Shown in pieces: positions 41,829 to 50,950 of a DNA stretch of 64,000 nt. The DNA is from Sphingomonas sp. DG1-23 (GTDB lineage: Bacteria; Pseudomonadota; Alphaproteobacteria; Sphingomonadales; Sphingomonadaceae): assembly GCF_030730875.1 (NCBI RefSeq), contig NZ_JAVAMA010000012.1, forward strand, positions 1-64,000. Reading direction: 5' to 3'. Made by a program: the position numbers and the translations under genes. Position 1 is the first letter of the stretch. Each line of letters opens with the position of its first letter. The notes under the pieces are model-generated. The model had not been told where the DNA came from, ran no database searches, and saw nothing but the letters and a program-made list of their open reading frames with translations.

Positions 41829-43253
41829 ATGAATCGTCGTGAAGTGATCGCAGGCGCAGGCACGCTCGCATTGGCGGCCGGACTGCCCGGAATGGCGTTC
41901 GCGCAGGGGCTGGTGAGCAAGCGCCCGCCCAAAGCCGAGCGCCGCTTCACCAGCAAGGCGGTCGAGGCCGAGATCGCCCGCGTGAAGAAGAAGATCGCCG
42001 ATCCCGAGCTCGCCTGGCTGTTCGAGAATTGCTATCCGAACACGCTCGACACCACCGTCACGCTCGGCGAAGTCGACGGCAAGCCCGACACGTTCGTGAT
42101 CACCGGCGACATCGACGCGATGTGGCTGCGCGACAGCTCGGCGCAGCTCCAGACCTATGTCCATCTGACGCCCAAGGATGCCGATCTGCGCCGGCTGTTC
42201 CACGGCGCGTTCCAGCGCCAGGCGCGCTGCATCCTCATCGATCCCTTCGCCAACGCCTATACCCGCGATCCGGCGGCCAAATCGAACCTGCCGGCGATCG
42301 ACGACCGGACCGAGATGCGGCCCGGCGTCGCCGAGCGGAAATGGGAAATCGATTCGCTCTGCTATCCGATGCGGCTGGCGCATGCCTATTGGACCGCGAC
42401 GCGCGACAAGGCGCCGTTCGACGATCTCTGGGCGAAGGGAATGGCGTTGGCGGTCGCGACGCTGCGCGACCAGCAGCGCAAGGATGGGCCGGGCGGCTAT
42501 CGCTTCCAGCGCCGCGACACTTCGCCGACCGAGACCCTGATGTTCGGCGGTTATGGCGCGCCGACGAAGAAGGTCGGGCTGATCCATTCGGGCTTCCGTC
42601 CTTCGGATGATGCCTGCGTCTTCCCGTTCCTGATCCCGTCGAACCTGTTCGCGGTATCGGCGCTCAAGATGCTCGCGACGGTGCTGCGCGAGGCGCGCGG
42701 CGATGCCGCCGCGGCGCAGGGTGCCGAGGCGCTCGCCGCCGAGGTCCGTCAGGCGCTCGACGCGCACGGCAAGATGCCCGACGGGCAGGGCGGCGAGGTC
42801 TGGGCGTTCGAAGTCGACGGCTATGGCAATGCGATCTTCATGGACGACGCCAATGTGCCGAGCCTGTCGGCGCTGCCGCTGCTCGGCGCGGCCGACCGGA
42901 CCGATCCGCTCTATCGCCGCACCGCGGCGCTCGCATGGAGCCCGCGCAATCCCTATTTCTTCGCCGGCAAGGTCGCCGAAGGGATTGGCGGGCCGCACGT
43001 CGGCATGGACATGATCTGGCCGATGTCGCTGATCACCCGCGGGCTGATGAGCGACGATCCGGGCGTGGTAGGCGAGTGCCTTCGCCGGCTCGTCGCGACG
43101 CATGGCGGCACCGGCTTCATGCACGAGAGCTTCCACAAGGACGATCCGACGAAGTTCACGCGCAGCTGGTTCGCCTGGGCCAATGGCCTGTTCGGCGACC
43201 TCGTCCTCGACATCGAGAAGCGTGCGCCCGCGCTGCTCAGCCAACGCCTTTGA
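41829..43253 (+). CDS. GH125-family exo-alpha-1,6-mannosidase
   Basis: A 474-aa enzyme of GH125, metal-independent inverting alpha-1,6-mannosidases. The signature is NTLDTTVTLGEVDGKPDTFVITGDIDAMWLRDSSAQLQTYV, followed by EMRPGVAERKWEIDSLCYPMRLAHAYW, GLIHSGFRPSDDACVFPFLIPSNLFA and GGPHVGMDMIWPMSLITRGLMSDD. The N-terminus MNRREVIAGAGTLALAAG has paired arginines before a hydrophobic stretch and may be a Tat signal. With the GH92 enzymes it would complete removal of the alpha-1,6 backbone or branches of mannan and high-mannose N-glycans. It begins 12 bp after the GH92 gene. Confidence 0.95.
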   Translation: MNRREVIAGAGTLALAAGLPGMAFAQGLVSKRPPKAERRFTSKAVEAEIARVKKKIADPELAWLFENCYPNTLDTTVTLGEVDGKPDTFVITGDIDAMWLRDSSAQLQTYVHLTPKDADLRRLFHGAFQRQARCILIDPFANAYTRDPAAKSNLPAIDDRTEMRPGVAERKWEIDSLCYPMRLAHAYWTATRDKAPFDDLWAKGMALAVATLRDQQRKDGPGGYRFQRRDTSPTETLMFGGYGAPTKKVGLIHSGFRPSDDACVFPFLIPSNLFAVSALKMLATVLREARGDAAAAQGAEALAAEVRQALDAHGKMPDGQGGEVWAFEVDGYGNAIFMDDANVPSLSALPLLGAADRTDPLYRRTAALAWSPRNPYFFAGKVAEGIGGPHVGMDMIWPMSLITRGLMSDDPGVVGECLRRLVATHGGTGFMHESFHKDDPTKFTRSWFAWANGLFGDLVLDIEKRAPALLSQRL

Positions 43254-43266
43254 TCGGAATACCGAA

Positions 43267-45588
43267 ATGATTGCCGCAAATCGTCGCCAGTTGCTCGCGG
43301 GCTCGGGGCTCGTAGCCCTTGCCTCGGCCGCGCCGGGCTTTGCGCGCGGGCAGGGCGCCGCCGCGACCAAGCCCGATCTGTTCATCGGCACCGGCGGGCA
43401 TGGGCACACCTTCCCCGGCGCGTCGCTGCCGTTCGGGATGGTCCAGCTGAGCCCGGATACCGACAATAGCCGCTGGGACGCCTGTTCGGGCTATCACCGC
43501 ACCGATACGTCGATCATGGGCTTCTCGCACACCCATCTCTCGGGCACCGGCATCGGCGACATGCTCGACGTGCTGGTGGTGCCGACCCGCGGGCCGCTCG
43601 AGCTCGATCCGGGCAAGCTCGACGATCCCGACAAGGGCTATCGCCAGCGTTTCTCCGCCGAGCATGCCGAGCCCGGCTATTATCGGGTCAAGCTCGAATC
43701 CGGCGTGCTCGCCGAGCTGACCGTCACCGAGCGCACCGGGCTCCACCGGTACCATTTCCCCCCGGGCGCGGGGCATATCCTGATCGATTTCGCGCATATG
43801 ATCCTCGACGTGTGGGACAAGGGGACGATCGTCGACCAGGCCTCGCTGGCGATCGACGCCGACGGCATGCTCACCGGCAGCCGCCGGGTGCATCGCTGGG
43901 CCAAGGGCCGGCACATCCATTTCGCGATACAGCTGTCGCGCCGCCCGAGTCGGGTCGAGTTCTTCGGCGACGACAACAAGCCCGCGCCGAAAGATGCGAA
44001 GGCGGTCAGCGGCAACAAGCTCAAGGCGGTATTGTTCTTCGACGAGGCGGGCGGCGCTCCGATCCTCGTCAAGACCGGCATCTCGGCGATCGACGTCGCG
44101 GGTGCCAAGGCGGCGCTGGCGGGCGAGGCGCCGGGCTGGGACTTCGATCGCGCCGCCACCGCCGCGCGACGGGCCTGGGCGAAGGAGCTCGATTGCGTCC
44201 GGGTCGAGGGCGGCACCCCGGACCAGCGCACGATCATGGCGAGCGCGCTCTATCATTGCTTCCTCGCGCCGACGCTCTTCACCGATCGCGACGGCCGCTA
44301 TGTCGGGATGGACCGCGAGGTGCATCGCGCGCCCGCCGACACGCCGGCGTTCAGCACCTATTCGCTATGGGACACCTATCGCGCGCTGCATCCGCTGCTG
44401 ACCCTGGTGCAGCCCGAGCGCGCGGCGATGTTCACCCGCGATCTGGTCCGCCAGACCCGGCAGAGCCCCTATGGCCCGCCGGTCTGGCAGCTGCAGGGCG
44501 TCGAGACCGGCTGCATGATCGGCTGGCATTCGGTATCGGTGCTCGCCGAGGCGCATGCCAAGGGGATCAAGGCCGATTACGCCGCGGCGTGGCCCAATAT
44601 CCGCCGCCGCGCCTTCGATCGGACCTTCAAGGACAGCGACGGCTCGCTCGGCCGCGGCTATTATTACGATCTCGGCTACATCCCCGCCGACAAGATCTGG
44701 GAATCGGTCAGCCGCACCCAGGAATATGCCTATGACGATTGGGCGATGGCGGTGCTCGCCGAGGCGGCGGGGGCGACGGACGACGCCACCAAATTGCGCG
44801 AACGCAGCCGGAACTATCGCAACGTGCTCGATCCCCGGACGCGCTTCGCGAAGCCCAAATTCTCGGACGGCAAATGGTGGGCGGATTACGACCCGATCCA
44901 GATCGGTCACGACGTCAAGAAGCATCGCGATTATACCGAAGCCAATGGCTGGCAGGCGACCTTCCTCAACCAGCACGACGTCCATGGCCTGATCGCGCAT
45001 TTCGGCGGCGACGCGGCGTTCGAGCAGCAGCTCGACGCGCTGTTCAACGCGCCGTCGACCCTGCCCGAGAATGCGCCGCCCGACATTTCGGGGCTGGTCG
45101 GCCAATATGCGCATGGCAACGAGCCCAACCATCACGTCGCCTATCTCTATGCCTATGCCGGCGCGCCATGGAAGACGCAGGCGATGATCCGCCGTTTGTG
45201 CACCGAGATGTACAAGGCCGATCCCGACGGCGAGATCGGCAATGACGATTGCGGCCAGATGAGCGCATGGTTCGTGCTGAGTTCGCTGGGCTTCTATCCG
45301 GTCGACCCGGTGAGCGCGGTCTATGTGCTGGGCTCGCCTTTGTTCGACAAGGCCGAGGTGCGGCTGGGGCAGGGCAGGACGCTGCGCGTCGTCGCCCAGG
45401 GCAATGCTCCCGACGCGCCCTATGTGCAGTCGGTGCGCTGGAACGGCAAGCCGTGGACGAAGAACTGGATCAGCCATGCCGAGCTGGCGAAGGGCGGCGA
45501 GCTGGAGTTCGTGATGGGCCCCAAGCCCTCGCGCTTCGGTACGGCGAAAGCGGATCGCCCACCGTCGTTCGGGCGGGGGGCGGGCTAA
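43267..45588 (+). CDS. GH92-family alpha-mannosidase with Tat-like signal
   Basis: A 773-aa enzyme, third GH92 of the locus. It begins MIAANRRQLLAGSGLVALAS, a twin-arginine-like signal. The canonical GH92 opening follows (PDLFIGTGGHGHTFPGASLPFGMVQLSPDTD), then GYHRTDTSIMGFSHTHLSGTG, YSLWDTYRALHPLLTLVQPER and IGNDDCGQMSAWFVLSSLGFYPVDPVSAVYVLGSPLF. All expected motifs are intact, making it the most typical of the three copies. The start at 43267 is 13 bp after GH125. It is the last gene of its operon and ends directly at the family B repeat pair. Confidence 0.94.
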   Translation: MIAANRRQLLAGSGLVALASAAPGFARGQGAAATKPDLFIGTGGHGHTFPGASLPFGMVQLSPDTDNSRWDACSGYHRTDTSIMGFSHTHLSGTGIGDMLDVLVVPTRGPLELDPGKLDDPDKGYRQRFSAEHAEPGYYRVKLESGVLAELTVTERTGLHRYHFPPGAGHILIDFAHMILDVWDKGTIVDQASLAIDADGMLTGSRRVHRWAKGRHIHFAIQLSRRPSRVEFFGDDNKPAPKDAKAVSGNKLKAVLFFDEAGGAPILVKTGISAIDVAGAKAALAGEAPGWDFDRAATAARRAWAKELDCVRVEGGTPDQRTIMASALYHCFLAPTLFTDRDGRYVGMDREVHRAPADTPAFSTYSLWDTYRALHPLLTLVQPERAAMFTRDLVRQTRQSPYGPPVWQLQGVETGCMIGWHSVSVLAEAHAKGIKADYAAAWPNIRRRAFDRTFKDSDGSLGRGYYYDLGYIPADKIWESVSRTQEYAYDDWAMAVLAEAAGATDDATKLRERSRNYRNVLDPRTRFAKPKFSDGKWWADYDPIQIGHDVKKHRDYTEANGWQATFLNQHDVHGLIAHFGGDAAFEQQLDALFNAPSTLPENAPPDISGLVGQYAHGNEPNHHVAYLYAYAGAPWKTQAMIRRLCTEMYKADPDGEIGNDDCGQMSAWFVLSSLGFYPVDPVSAVYVLGSPLFDKAEVRLGQGRTLRVVAQGNAPDAPYVQSVRWNGKPWTKNWISHAELAKGGELEFVMGPKPSRFGTAKADRPPSFGRGAG

Positions 45589-45722
45589 CTCCCTCTCCCG
45601 TCGGGAGAGGGAAGGGGCCCGCGCCGAAGGCGTGGGAAGGGTGAGGGCGACGACTCAGTCAGTCACCCTCACCCTTCCGCCGACTTTGTCGGCTCCCTCC
45701 CTCTCCCGATGGGAGAGGGAAG
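45589..45722. repeat. Intergenic inverted repeat, family B double copy
   Basis: Two head-to-head family B units: CTCCCTCTCCC...GGGAGAGGGAAGG...GGGAAGGGTGAGGG, then the mirrored CACCCTCACCCTTCC...CTCCCTCTCCCnnGGGAGAGGGAAG. The whole 134 bp is a large palindrome that exactly fills the space between the convergent stops of the third GH92 gene and the ROK regulator. It probably acts as a two-way terminator. Confidence 0.85.
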
Positions 45723-46922
45723 CTAAGCCGAAGCCTTCCACAACGCGCCCTGCTTGGGCAGCAGGAAGTGGCTGAACGGCAGGATCGCGGCGCCCACCGC
45801 CGGCGCATCCTCGGACAAGGCCGCGCGGATCACCGGCGCCACCGTCGGCAGCAGCCCCGCGCGCGCGCGCATCAGTTCGTTGGCGCGCTCGGCCAGCCGC
45901 TCGAGGATCGTGGTCGGCAGCCGGCCGCCGACCAGAACCGCCGCCGGGTTGATCAGGCAGTTGATCGCGTCGAGCGGAACGGTGAGCCGTTGCGCCGCAT
46001 CCTCGATCCACGCCGCGACGCAGGCCTGCGCCTTTGCGTCGGGATCCGCATCGCCCATCACGTCGGCGAGGTGGCAGCCATTGCGCTCGAGGTGCCGCGC
46101 CAGTCCCGATAGCGAGACCATCTGCTGGACCTGCTCGCCCGGCGCCGTGCCGTTGGCGGCGCGCATGAAGCCGAGCTCGCCGCTGCGCCCGTCGGCGCCG
46201 CGCAGATAGGATCCGTCGACCACCAGCCCGCCGCCGAGCCCCGACGAGATCAGGATATAGAAGAAGCTGTTGTTCTTCTGTCCGAGCCCCAATTGCATCT
46301 CGCCCATCGCCGCGGCGGCGGCATCGTTCTCGACGAACACCGGCAGCCGCAGCGGCTCGCTGAACAGATCGGCGACGTCGACGCTGTCCCATGTGGCATA
46401 TTCGGCCGGCCGGCCGGGCAGGTCGACCAATCCGAGATCGTCGGGCACCGCGACGCCGATGCCGACCAATTTGTCGACATCGACCTTGGCCTTGCGCAGC
46501 ATGTTCCGGATCGAGCGGCGGTAGAGCCCGCGGACATGATCGGGCAGCGCGAAATTGACTTCCTCGGAGACGCGGATGAGCGTCTGCCCGGAGAAATCGA
46601 CGAGCACGATGGTGATGTGATCGCGGTCGACGTTGATCCCGATCGAATAGCAGGCGTCGGCGCGCACCACGAGCTTGGTCGGCGGCTGGCCGCGGCCGCC
46701 GCGGCGCTGCCCGGCTTCCTCGATCAGCCCGTCCTGGAGCAGGCGCTTGGTGATGTTGGCGATCGCCGGACCGGTGAGCCCGGTGAGCCCGGCGAGTTCG
46801 ACGCGGGTGAGCGGGCCGAGCACGCGGATGCCGTGAAGCGTCACGCGTTGGTTGTGATCGGCGGCCCGTTCGAGATTGGTGCCCGAAAGACGCGGGCGTT
46901 CGCGCGGCGAGGTTGCCGTCAT
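45723..46922 (-). CDS. ROK-family transcriptional repressor of the mannan locus
   Basis: A 399-aa regulator. Residues of about 25-85 form a winged helix (NQRVTLHGIRVLGPLTRVELAGLTGLTGPAIANITKRLLQDGLI), followed by a ROK sugar-binding domain: GINVDRDHITIVLVDFSG, VFVENDAAAAAMGEMQLG, FFYILISSGLGGGLVVDG and NPAAVLVGGRLP. Unlike classic NagC/Mlc repressors it lacks the CxCGxxGCxE zinc cluster (the segment after GELGF reads MRAANGTAPGEQVQQ). It lies 100 bp downstream of an MFS sugar transporter on the same strand. It is inferred to control the enzyme operons, with mannose or a mannoside as inducer. Confidence 0.9.
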   Translation of the reverse strand: MTATSPRERPRLSGTNLERAADHNQRVTLHGIRVLGPLTRVELAGLTGLTGPAIANITKRLLQDGLIEEAGQRRGGRGQPPTKLVVRADACYSIGINVDRDHITIVLVDFSGQTLIRVSEEVNFALPDHVRGLYRRSIRNMLRKAKVDVDKLVGIGVAVPDDLGLVDLPGRPAEYATWDSVDVADLFSEPLRLPVFVENDAAAAAMGEMQLGLGQKNNSFFYILISSGLGGGLVVDGSYLRGADGRSGELGFMRAANGTAPGEQVQQMVSLSGLARHLERNGCHLADVMGDADPDAKAQACVAAWIEDAAQRLTVPLDAINCLINPAAVLVGGRLPTTILERLAERANELMRARAGLLPTVAPVIRAALSEDAPAVGAAILPFSHFLLPKQGALWKASA

Positions 46923-47022
46923 GCGCGGGGAATCACGTCGTGAACGGGACGAATTTTGGCGCCGGTCCGCGCTTCCCGGCCGGTAGCGCTATCAGCAATC
47001 GAAGCCATTTCTTGCACGCCTG

Positions 47023-48345
47023 TCATCCTCGACCCTCGACTGTCCTTTCCATCGTCTCCAGCGCGACACCGCGGGTTTCGGGGAAGTATCGCCAGATCAC
47101 TACAGCCTGCACCAGCATCGCGCCAGCGAACAGCCAGAACGGCAGCGCCTGGGTATATTGTGCCACTACGGGAAAGCCAAAGGCGATCAGCGCGTTCATC
47201 CCCCAATGCGTCGCGCTGCCGAGCGACTGGCCGCGCGCGCGCACCGCGGTCGGGAAGATCTCCGACAGATAGACCCAGATCACCGCGCCCTGCGAGATCG
47301 CGAAGAACAGGATGAAGCCGATCAATGCCGGCAGCAGCCAATGCTGCCCCTGTCCCGAGCTGTAGATCCCCGCGACCACCGCCAGCGCCACGGCGGTGCC
47401 GACAGCGCCGATCAGCAACAGCGGCTTGCGCCCGACCCGGTCGATGATCGCCATGCCGAGCATCGTCGCGAGGAGATTGGCCACGCCGATCGCCACCGCC
47501 TGCAGATCGGCCGAGACCGTGTCGAACCCCGCTGCGGCGAAGATGTCGCCGAGATAATAGAGGATCGCGTTGATCCCCGAGAGCTGGTTGAACATGGCGA
47601 GGGCGATCGCGAGCAGGATCGGGCGGCAATGCGCGCGCCAGCTGAGCCTGTCGCTTCCCGCGGGGCCCTGGCCGAACTGCGCGAAGAGCGTGTCGGGATC
47701 GCCCATCGACAGCGTCTCGATCGCCGCTTTCGCCTCGGCGGCGCGGCCGCGATGGAACAGCCAGCGCGGGCTCTGCGGCACGCGCAGCATCAGCAGCAGG
47801 AACAGCACCGCAGGGACTGCCGCGACGCCGAGCTTGAGCCGCCACTCCAGTTCGCCCTCGCTCGCCTGCCCGATCAGGAAATTGCTGACATAGGCGCCGA
47901 GAATGCCGAGCACGATGCTCAATTGGAAGAAGCCGACCAGCATGCCGCGCCGTGCCGGCGGGCTCACTTCGGCGATATAGACCGGCGCCAGCACCGACGA
48001 TCCGCCGATCGCCAGCCCGCCGAGGAAGCGGAAGGCGACGAGCATCGCCAGCCCGCTGCTCAGCGCCGAACCGAGCGCCGAGACGATATAGGCGATTGCG
48101 ATCCACAACAGGATGTTGCGGCTGCCATAGCGGTCGCCCGGCCGGCCCGCGCCGAGCGCGCCGACCAGGGTACCGATCAGGGCGGCCGATACCGCCGCCC
48201 CCAATTGCGCCGCCGAAAGATCGAACGTACCACGCAGCGCCTCGGTCACCCCCGCGATCACCGCGGTGTCGAATCCGAACAAAAGCCCCGCAAGGCTGGC
48301 GGCGATGATCGCCGAGGGGTTCAGCTTGCCGTTGGTTGCACTCAT
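47023..48345 (-). CDS. MFS sugar transporter (sugar porter family)
   Basis: A 440-aa, 12-helix inner-membrane symporter. Sugar-porter signatures are present: SLAGLLFGFDTAVIAG in helix 1, GRPGDRYGSRNILL between helices 2 and 3, RFLGGLAIGGSSVLAPVYIAEVSPPARRG (the PESPR-related loop), IMFNQLSGINAILYYLGDIF in the substrate region and YLSEIFPTAVRARGQS near helix 10. It probably imports the released monosaccharide, mannose by context. It is transcribed with the ROK regulator and divergent from the ROK kinase. Confidence 0.92.
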   Translation of the reverse strand: MSATNGKLNPSAIIAASLAGLLFGFDTAVIAGVTEALRGTFDLSAAQLGAAVSAALIGTLVGALGAGRPGDRYGSRNILLWIAIAYIVSALGSALSSGLAMLVAFRFLGGLAIGGSSVLAPVYIAEVSPPARRGMLVGFFQLSIVLGILGAYVSNFLIGQASEGELEWRLKLGVAAVPAVLFLLLMLRVPQSPRWLFHRGRAAEAKAAIETLSMGDPDTLFAQFGQGPAGSDRLSWRAHCRPILLAIALAMFNQLSGINAILYYLGDIFAAAGFDTVSADLQAVAIGVANLLATMLGMAIIDRVGRKPLLLIGAVGTAVALAVVAGIYSSGQGQHWLLPALIGFILFFAISQGAVIWVYLSEIFPTAVRARGQSLGSATHWGMNALIAFGFPVVAQYTQALPFWLFAGAMLVQAVVIWRYFPETRGVALETMERTVEGRG

Positions 48346-48365
48346 CGCAATCCTCTCCTCGGCCG

Positions 48366-48392
48366 TTGAATTATGTAATTTGGATTATTAAT
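48366..48392. promoter_or_regulatory. AT-rich divergent promoter island
   Basis: A 27-bp AT-rich stretch (TTGAATTATGTAATTTGG then ATTATTAAT) lies between the MFS transporter (minus) and the kinase (plus) in GC-rich surroundings. It has near-repeats of TAAT/ATTA but no clear long palindrome and does not match the element shared by 30574 and 35118. It is the likely bidirectional promoter. Confidence 0.45.
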
Positions 48393-48457
48393 GCCGGCTC
48401 CGGGCCTGTACATGCCCAAGGATTCTCAGGCGGACAATAGCCGCGAATGGAGGGGGA

Positions 48458-49405
48458 ATGTCGAACGGTTTGCCGTCGTCCGGTGAAGTGAGCGTTTCGG
48501 ACGGCGCTGTGACGGGCGAAAAACCCTATGCGGGCGTCGAGCTGGGCGGCACCAAATGCGTGTGCACGCTCGCTTTCGGGCCCGATCGCGTGCTCGATCA
48601 GCGGACCGTGCCGACGACCAGCCCGGGGGAAACGCTCCCGGCTTTGCTCGCGGTGCTGCGCGAATGGCACGCCGCGGGCGGGTTCGCCGCGCTCGGCATC
48701 GCCTCGTTCGGCCCGATCGAGCTCGATCCGCGCTCGCCGCTTTACGGCCAGATCCTCGCGACCAACAAGCCGCACTGGCCGGGCACCGACGTTCGCGGCG
48801 TGCTGTCGGCGCCGTTCGGGGTTCCGGTCGGCTTCGACACCGACGTCAACGGCGCGGCGCTGGCCGAGATCGCCTGGGGCTGCGGCAAGGAGATGGACGA
48901 TTTCGCCTATGTCACGATCGGCACCGGCGTCGGCGTCGGGCTGGTCGTGCACGGCAAGCCGACCCGCGGCTTCGCGCACAGCGAGTGGGGCCATATGCGG
49001 GTGCCGCGGCTCGCATCCGACGATCATCCCAGCGTCTGCAATTTCCATCGAGATTGCGTCGAGGGGCTTGCTTCGGGCTCGGCGCTGGTGTCGCGCCTTG
49101 CCGGCCGCGCGGTCCGCGAAGTGGCGGCGGACGATCCGGTCTGGGACCCGATCGTCGGCTATATCGCCGCGATGGCGCATGCTTTGGTCTGCGGCGCAGC
49201 GCCCCGGCGCATCGCGATCGGCGGCGGCGTGCTCACCGCCCAGCCGCATCTGCTGGAGCGGATCGAACGCACGCTGCTCGATAGCCTCAACGGCTATATG
49301 CAGATGCCGGAGGGCGAGCATTACGTGACCCAGCCCGCTTTGGGCGACATGGCGGGGCCGCTGGGATCGATCGCGCTGGCCGCCGCCGCGGTGCGTGCCG
49401 CTTGA
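48458..49405 (+). CDS. ROK-family sugar kinase (fructokinase/mannokinase type)
   Basis: A 315-aa ATP-dependent hexokinase of the ROK family. The phosphate-1 loop is GVELGGTKCVCTLAFG; the catalytic Asp is in VGFDTDVNGAALAEIAWG; TIGTGVGVGLVVHGKPTRGFAHSEWGHM precedes the zinc cluster, which here has the fructokinase form CNFHRDCVEGLASG; adenine-binding sequence is IGGGVLTAQPHLLERI. Homologues of this zinc pattern include Mak and GmuE, which phosphorylate fructose and mannose, so mannose 6-phosphate formation fits the locus. The ATG at 48458 follows GGAGGGGGA. The FucP-like transporter comes next. Confidence 0.9.
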   Translation: MSNGLPSSGEVSVSDGAVTGEKPYAGVELGGTKCVCTLAFGPDRVLDQRTVPTTSPGETLPALLAVLREWHAAGGFAALGIASFGPIELDPRSPLYGQILATNKPHWPGTDVRGVLSAPFGVPVGFDTDVNGAALAEIAWGCGKEMDDFAYVTIGTGVGVGLVVHGKPTRGFAHSEWGHMRVPRLASDDHPSVCNFHRDCVEGLASGSALVSRLAGRAVREVAADDPVWDPIVGYIAAMAHALVCGAAPRRIAIGGGVLTAQPHLLERIERTLLDSLNGYMQMPEGEHYVTQPALGDMAGPLGSIALAAAAVRAA

Positions 49406-49510
49406 CCGATACGGCGTCTGGCCAAGCCGGCGAAGCCGTGCGAATTAGCGAAACAAACATAAGAAATGCGGGTGCGAACCGGCACCCGCGGCATCAGGAA
49501 GGATAAGGCC

Positions 49511-50839
49511 TTGGCGCGATCGAGCTCCCGGAGCACCACGCTGGCATTCGCGGCGGTGACGACATTGTTCTTCGCATGGGGGTTCATCACTTCGCTGATC
49601 GACCCCCTGGTCGCGTCGGTGAAGGGGATCTTCACGCTCAGCAATCTGCAGGCGCAGGCCGCGGCCTTCGCCTTCTTCATCGCTTACGGCCTCGTCTCGT
49701 TTCCGGCGGCGGCCTTGCTCTCGCGCGCCAAATCGATCCCGACCATCCTGATCGCCCTGGGGCTGATGATCGCCGGCTGTCTGGTAATGCTCGCCGCGGC
49801 CAATCTCGCGGTGTTCACTCTCGTGCTGCTCGGCCTGTTCATCCTCGCCAGCGGGATCACCATCCTGCAGGTCGCCGCCAATCCGCTCGCCGCGGCGCTG
49901 GGCGATCCGCGCCGCAGCCATCTTCGCCTGACGCTCAGCCAGACCTTCAATTCGTTCGGCACCTTTCTCGGGCCGCTGCTCGGGGCGCACCTGTTTCTCA
50001 AGGGCGTCGAGGTCAAGAAAGGCGAGGTGATCACCGAAGCGGTGCGCGCCGAGGCGCTCGCCGGGATCGATTCGGCCTATCTGTGGATCTGCGGGCTGAT
50101 CGCGGCTCTGGCGCTGTTCTTCTGGCTCAGCCGCCGCGTCGTCACCGAAGCCGCACCGCCGGTCGCCTCGACCGCGGGCCTGTTCTCGGCGCTCAACTCG
50201 CGCTGGGCATTGTTCGGTGGGCTCGCGATCTTTCTCTATGTCGGCGCCGAAGTGTCGATCGGCACCCAGATGGCGCTCTTGCTCAACGACAACAGCGTCT
50301 GGGGCCAGTCCGATGCTGCGTTCGGCGTGCCGGTGCTCGGCTATCTGATGGGCAGCGACGGCGTCCCCGGCGTTTCGCTGCAGGAAGCCGGCAAGGCCGT
50401 CGCGCTCTACTGGCTTGGCGCGATGGTCGGGCGCGCGATCGGCTCGGGCTTGCTCGCCGTGGTCCGCGCGCATCTGCTGCTCGCGCTGTTCACGGCGATT
50501 GCCGCGGCGATGTGCTTCTACGTCTTCGCCGTCGGCGGAGTCACCGCGGGCTTCGTCGCATTGTCGATCGGGCTTTTCAATTCGATCATGTTCCCGGTGA
50601 TCTTCACCCTGACCCTCGAGCGCTCGACGGGCACGGTGGAATCGACCTCGGGGCTGCTGTGCACGGCGATCGTCGGCGGCGCGCTGCTGCCGTTGCTGGT
50701 CGGCGCAGTGTCCGACGGCAACGGCTATGCCTTTGCGCTGATCGTCCCCGCAGCCTGCTATGCGGCATTGTGCGCGTTCGCGTTTCTCGCGGGCCGCGCC
50801 CCGATCCTCCGGCGGGAGGCGACGACTTCGGTGCACTAG
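49511..50839 (+). CDS. FucP/GluP-type sugar MFS transporter
   Basis: A 442-aa, 12-helix permease of the FHS family. Typical segments are TLFFAWGFITSLIDPLVASVKGIFTLSNLQAQAAAFAFFIAYGLVSFPA, SGITILQVAANPLAAALG, LTLSQTFNSFGTFLGPLLGA and FLYVGAEVSIGTQMALLL. Members take up fucose, glucose, mannose or galactose by proton symport, and several alphaproteobacterial ones sit beside ROK kinases. The start is probably TTG at 49511, with AGGAAGG 8 nt upstream; an ATG at 49466 lacks a site. It is the second of two sugar importers in this locus, so mannose and another product may be handled separately. Confidence 0.9.
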   Translation: MARSSSRSTTLAFAAVTTLFFAWGFITSLIDPLVASVKGIFTLSNLQAQAAAFAFFIAYGLVSFPAAALLSRAKSIPTILIALGLMIAGCLVMLAAANLAVFTLVLLGLFILASGITILQVAANPLAAALGDPRRSHLRLTLSQTFNSFGTFLGPLLGAHLFLKGVEVKKGEVITEAVRAEALAGIDSAYLWICGLIAALALFFWLSRRVVTEAAPPVASTAGLFSALNSRWALFGGLAIFLYVGAEVSIGTQMALLLNDNSVWGQSDAAFGVPVLGYLMGSDGVPGVSLQEAGKAVALYWLGAMVGRAIGSGLLAVVRAHLLLALFTAIAAAMCFYVFAVGGVTAGFVALSIGLFNSIMFPVIFTLTLERSTGTVESTSGLLCTAIVGGALLPLLVGAVSDGNGYAFALIVPAACYAALCAFAFLAGRAPILRREATTSVH

Positions 50840-50950
50840 ATCGCGTCTGCACCGGATCTGCACGACAAGCCCATGACAGGCTGACACCAACCACCGCGCG
50901 ATCCGCACACCGAGGCGCGAGGAAGCACCCCGAACATTGGGGAGCTTCCT

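Noticed and set aside
39336..43466. Minus-strand open frame of 1376 codons opposite the GH92 and GH125 genes
   Set aside because: Antisense shadow of recognised enzymes; the composition is biased and no family is visible.
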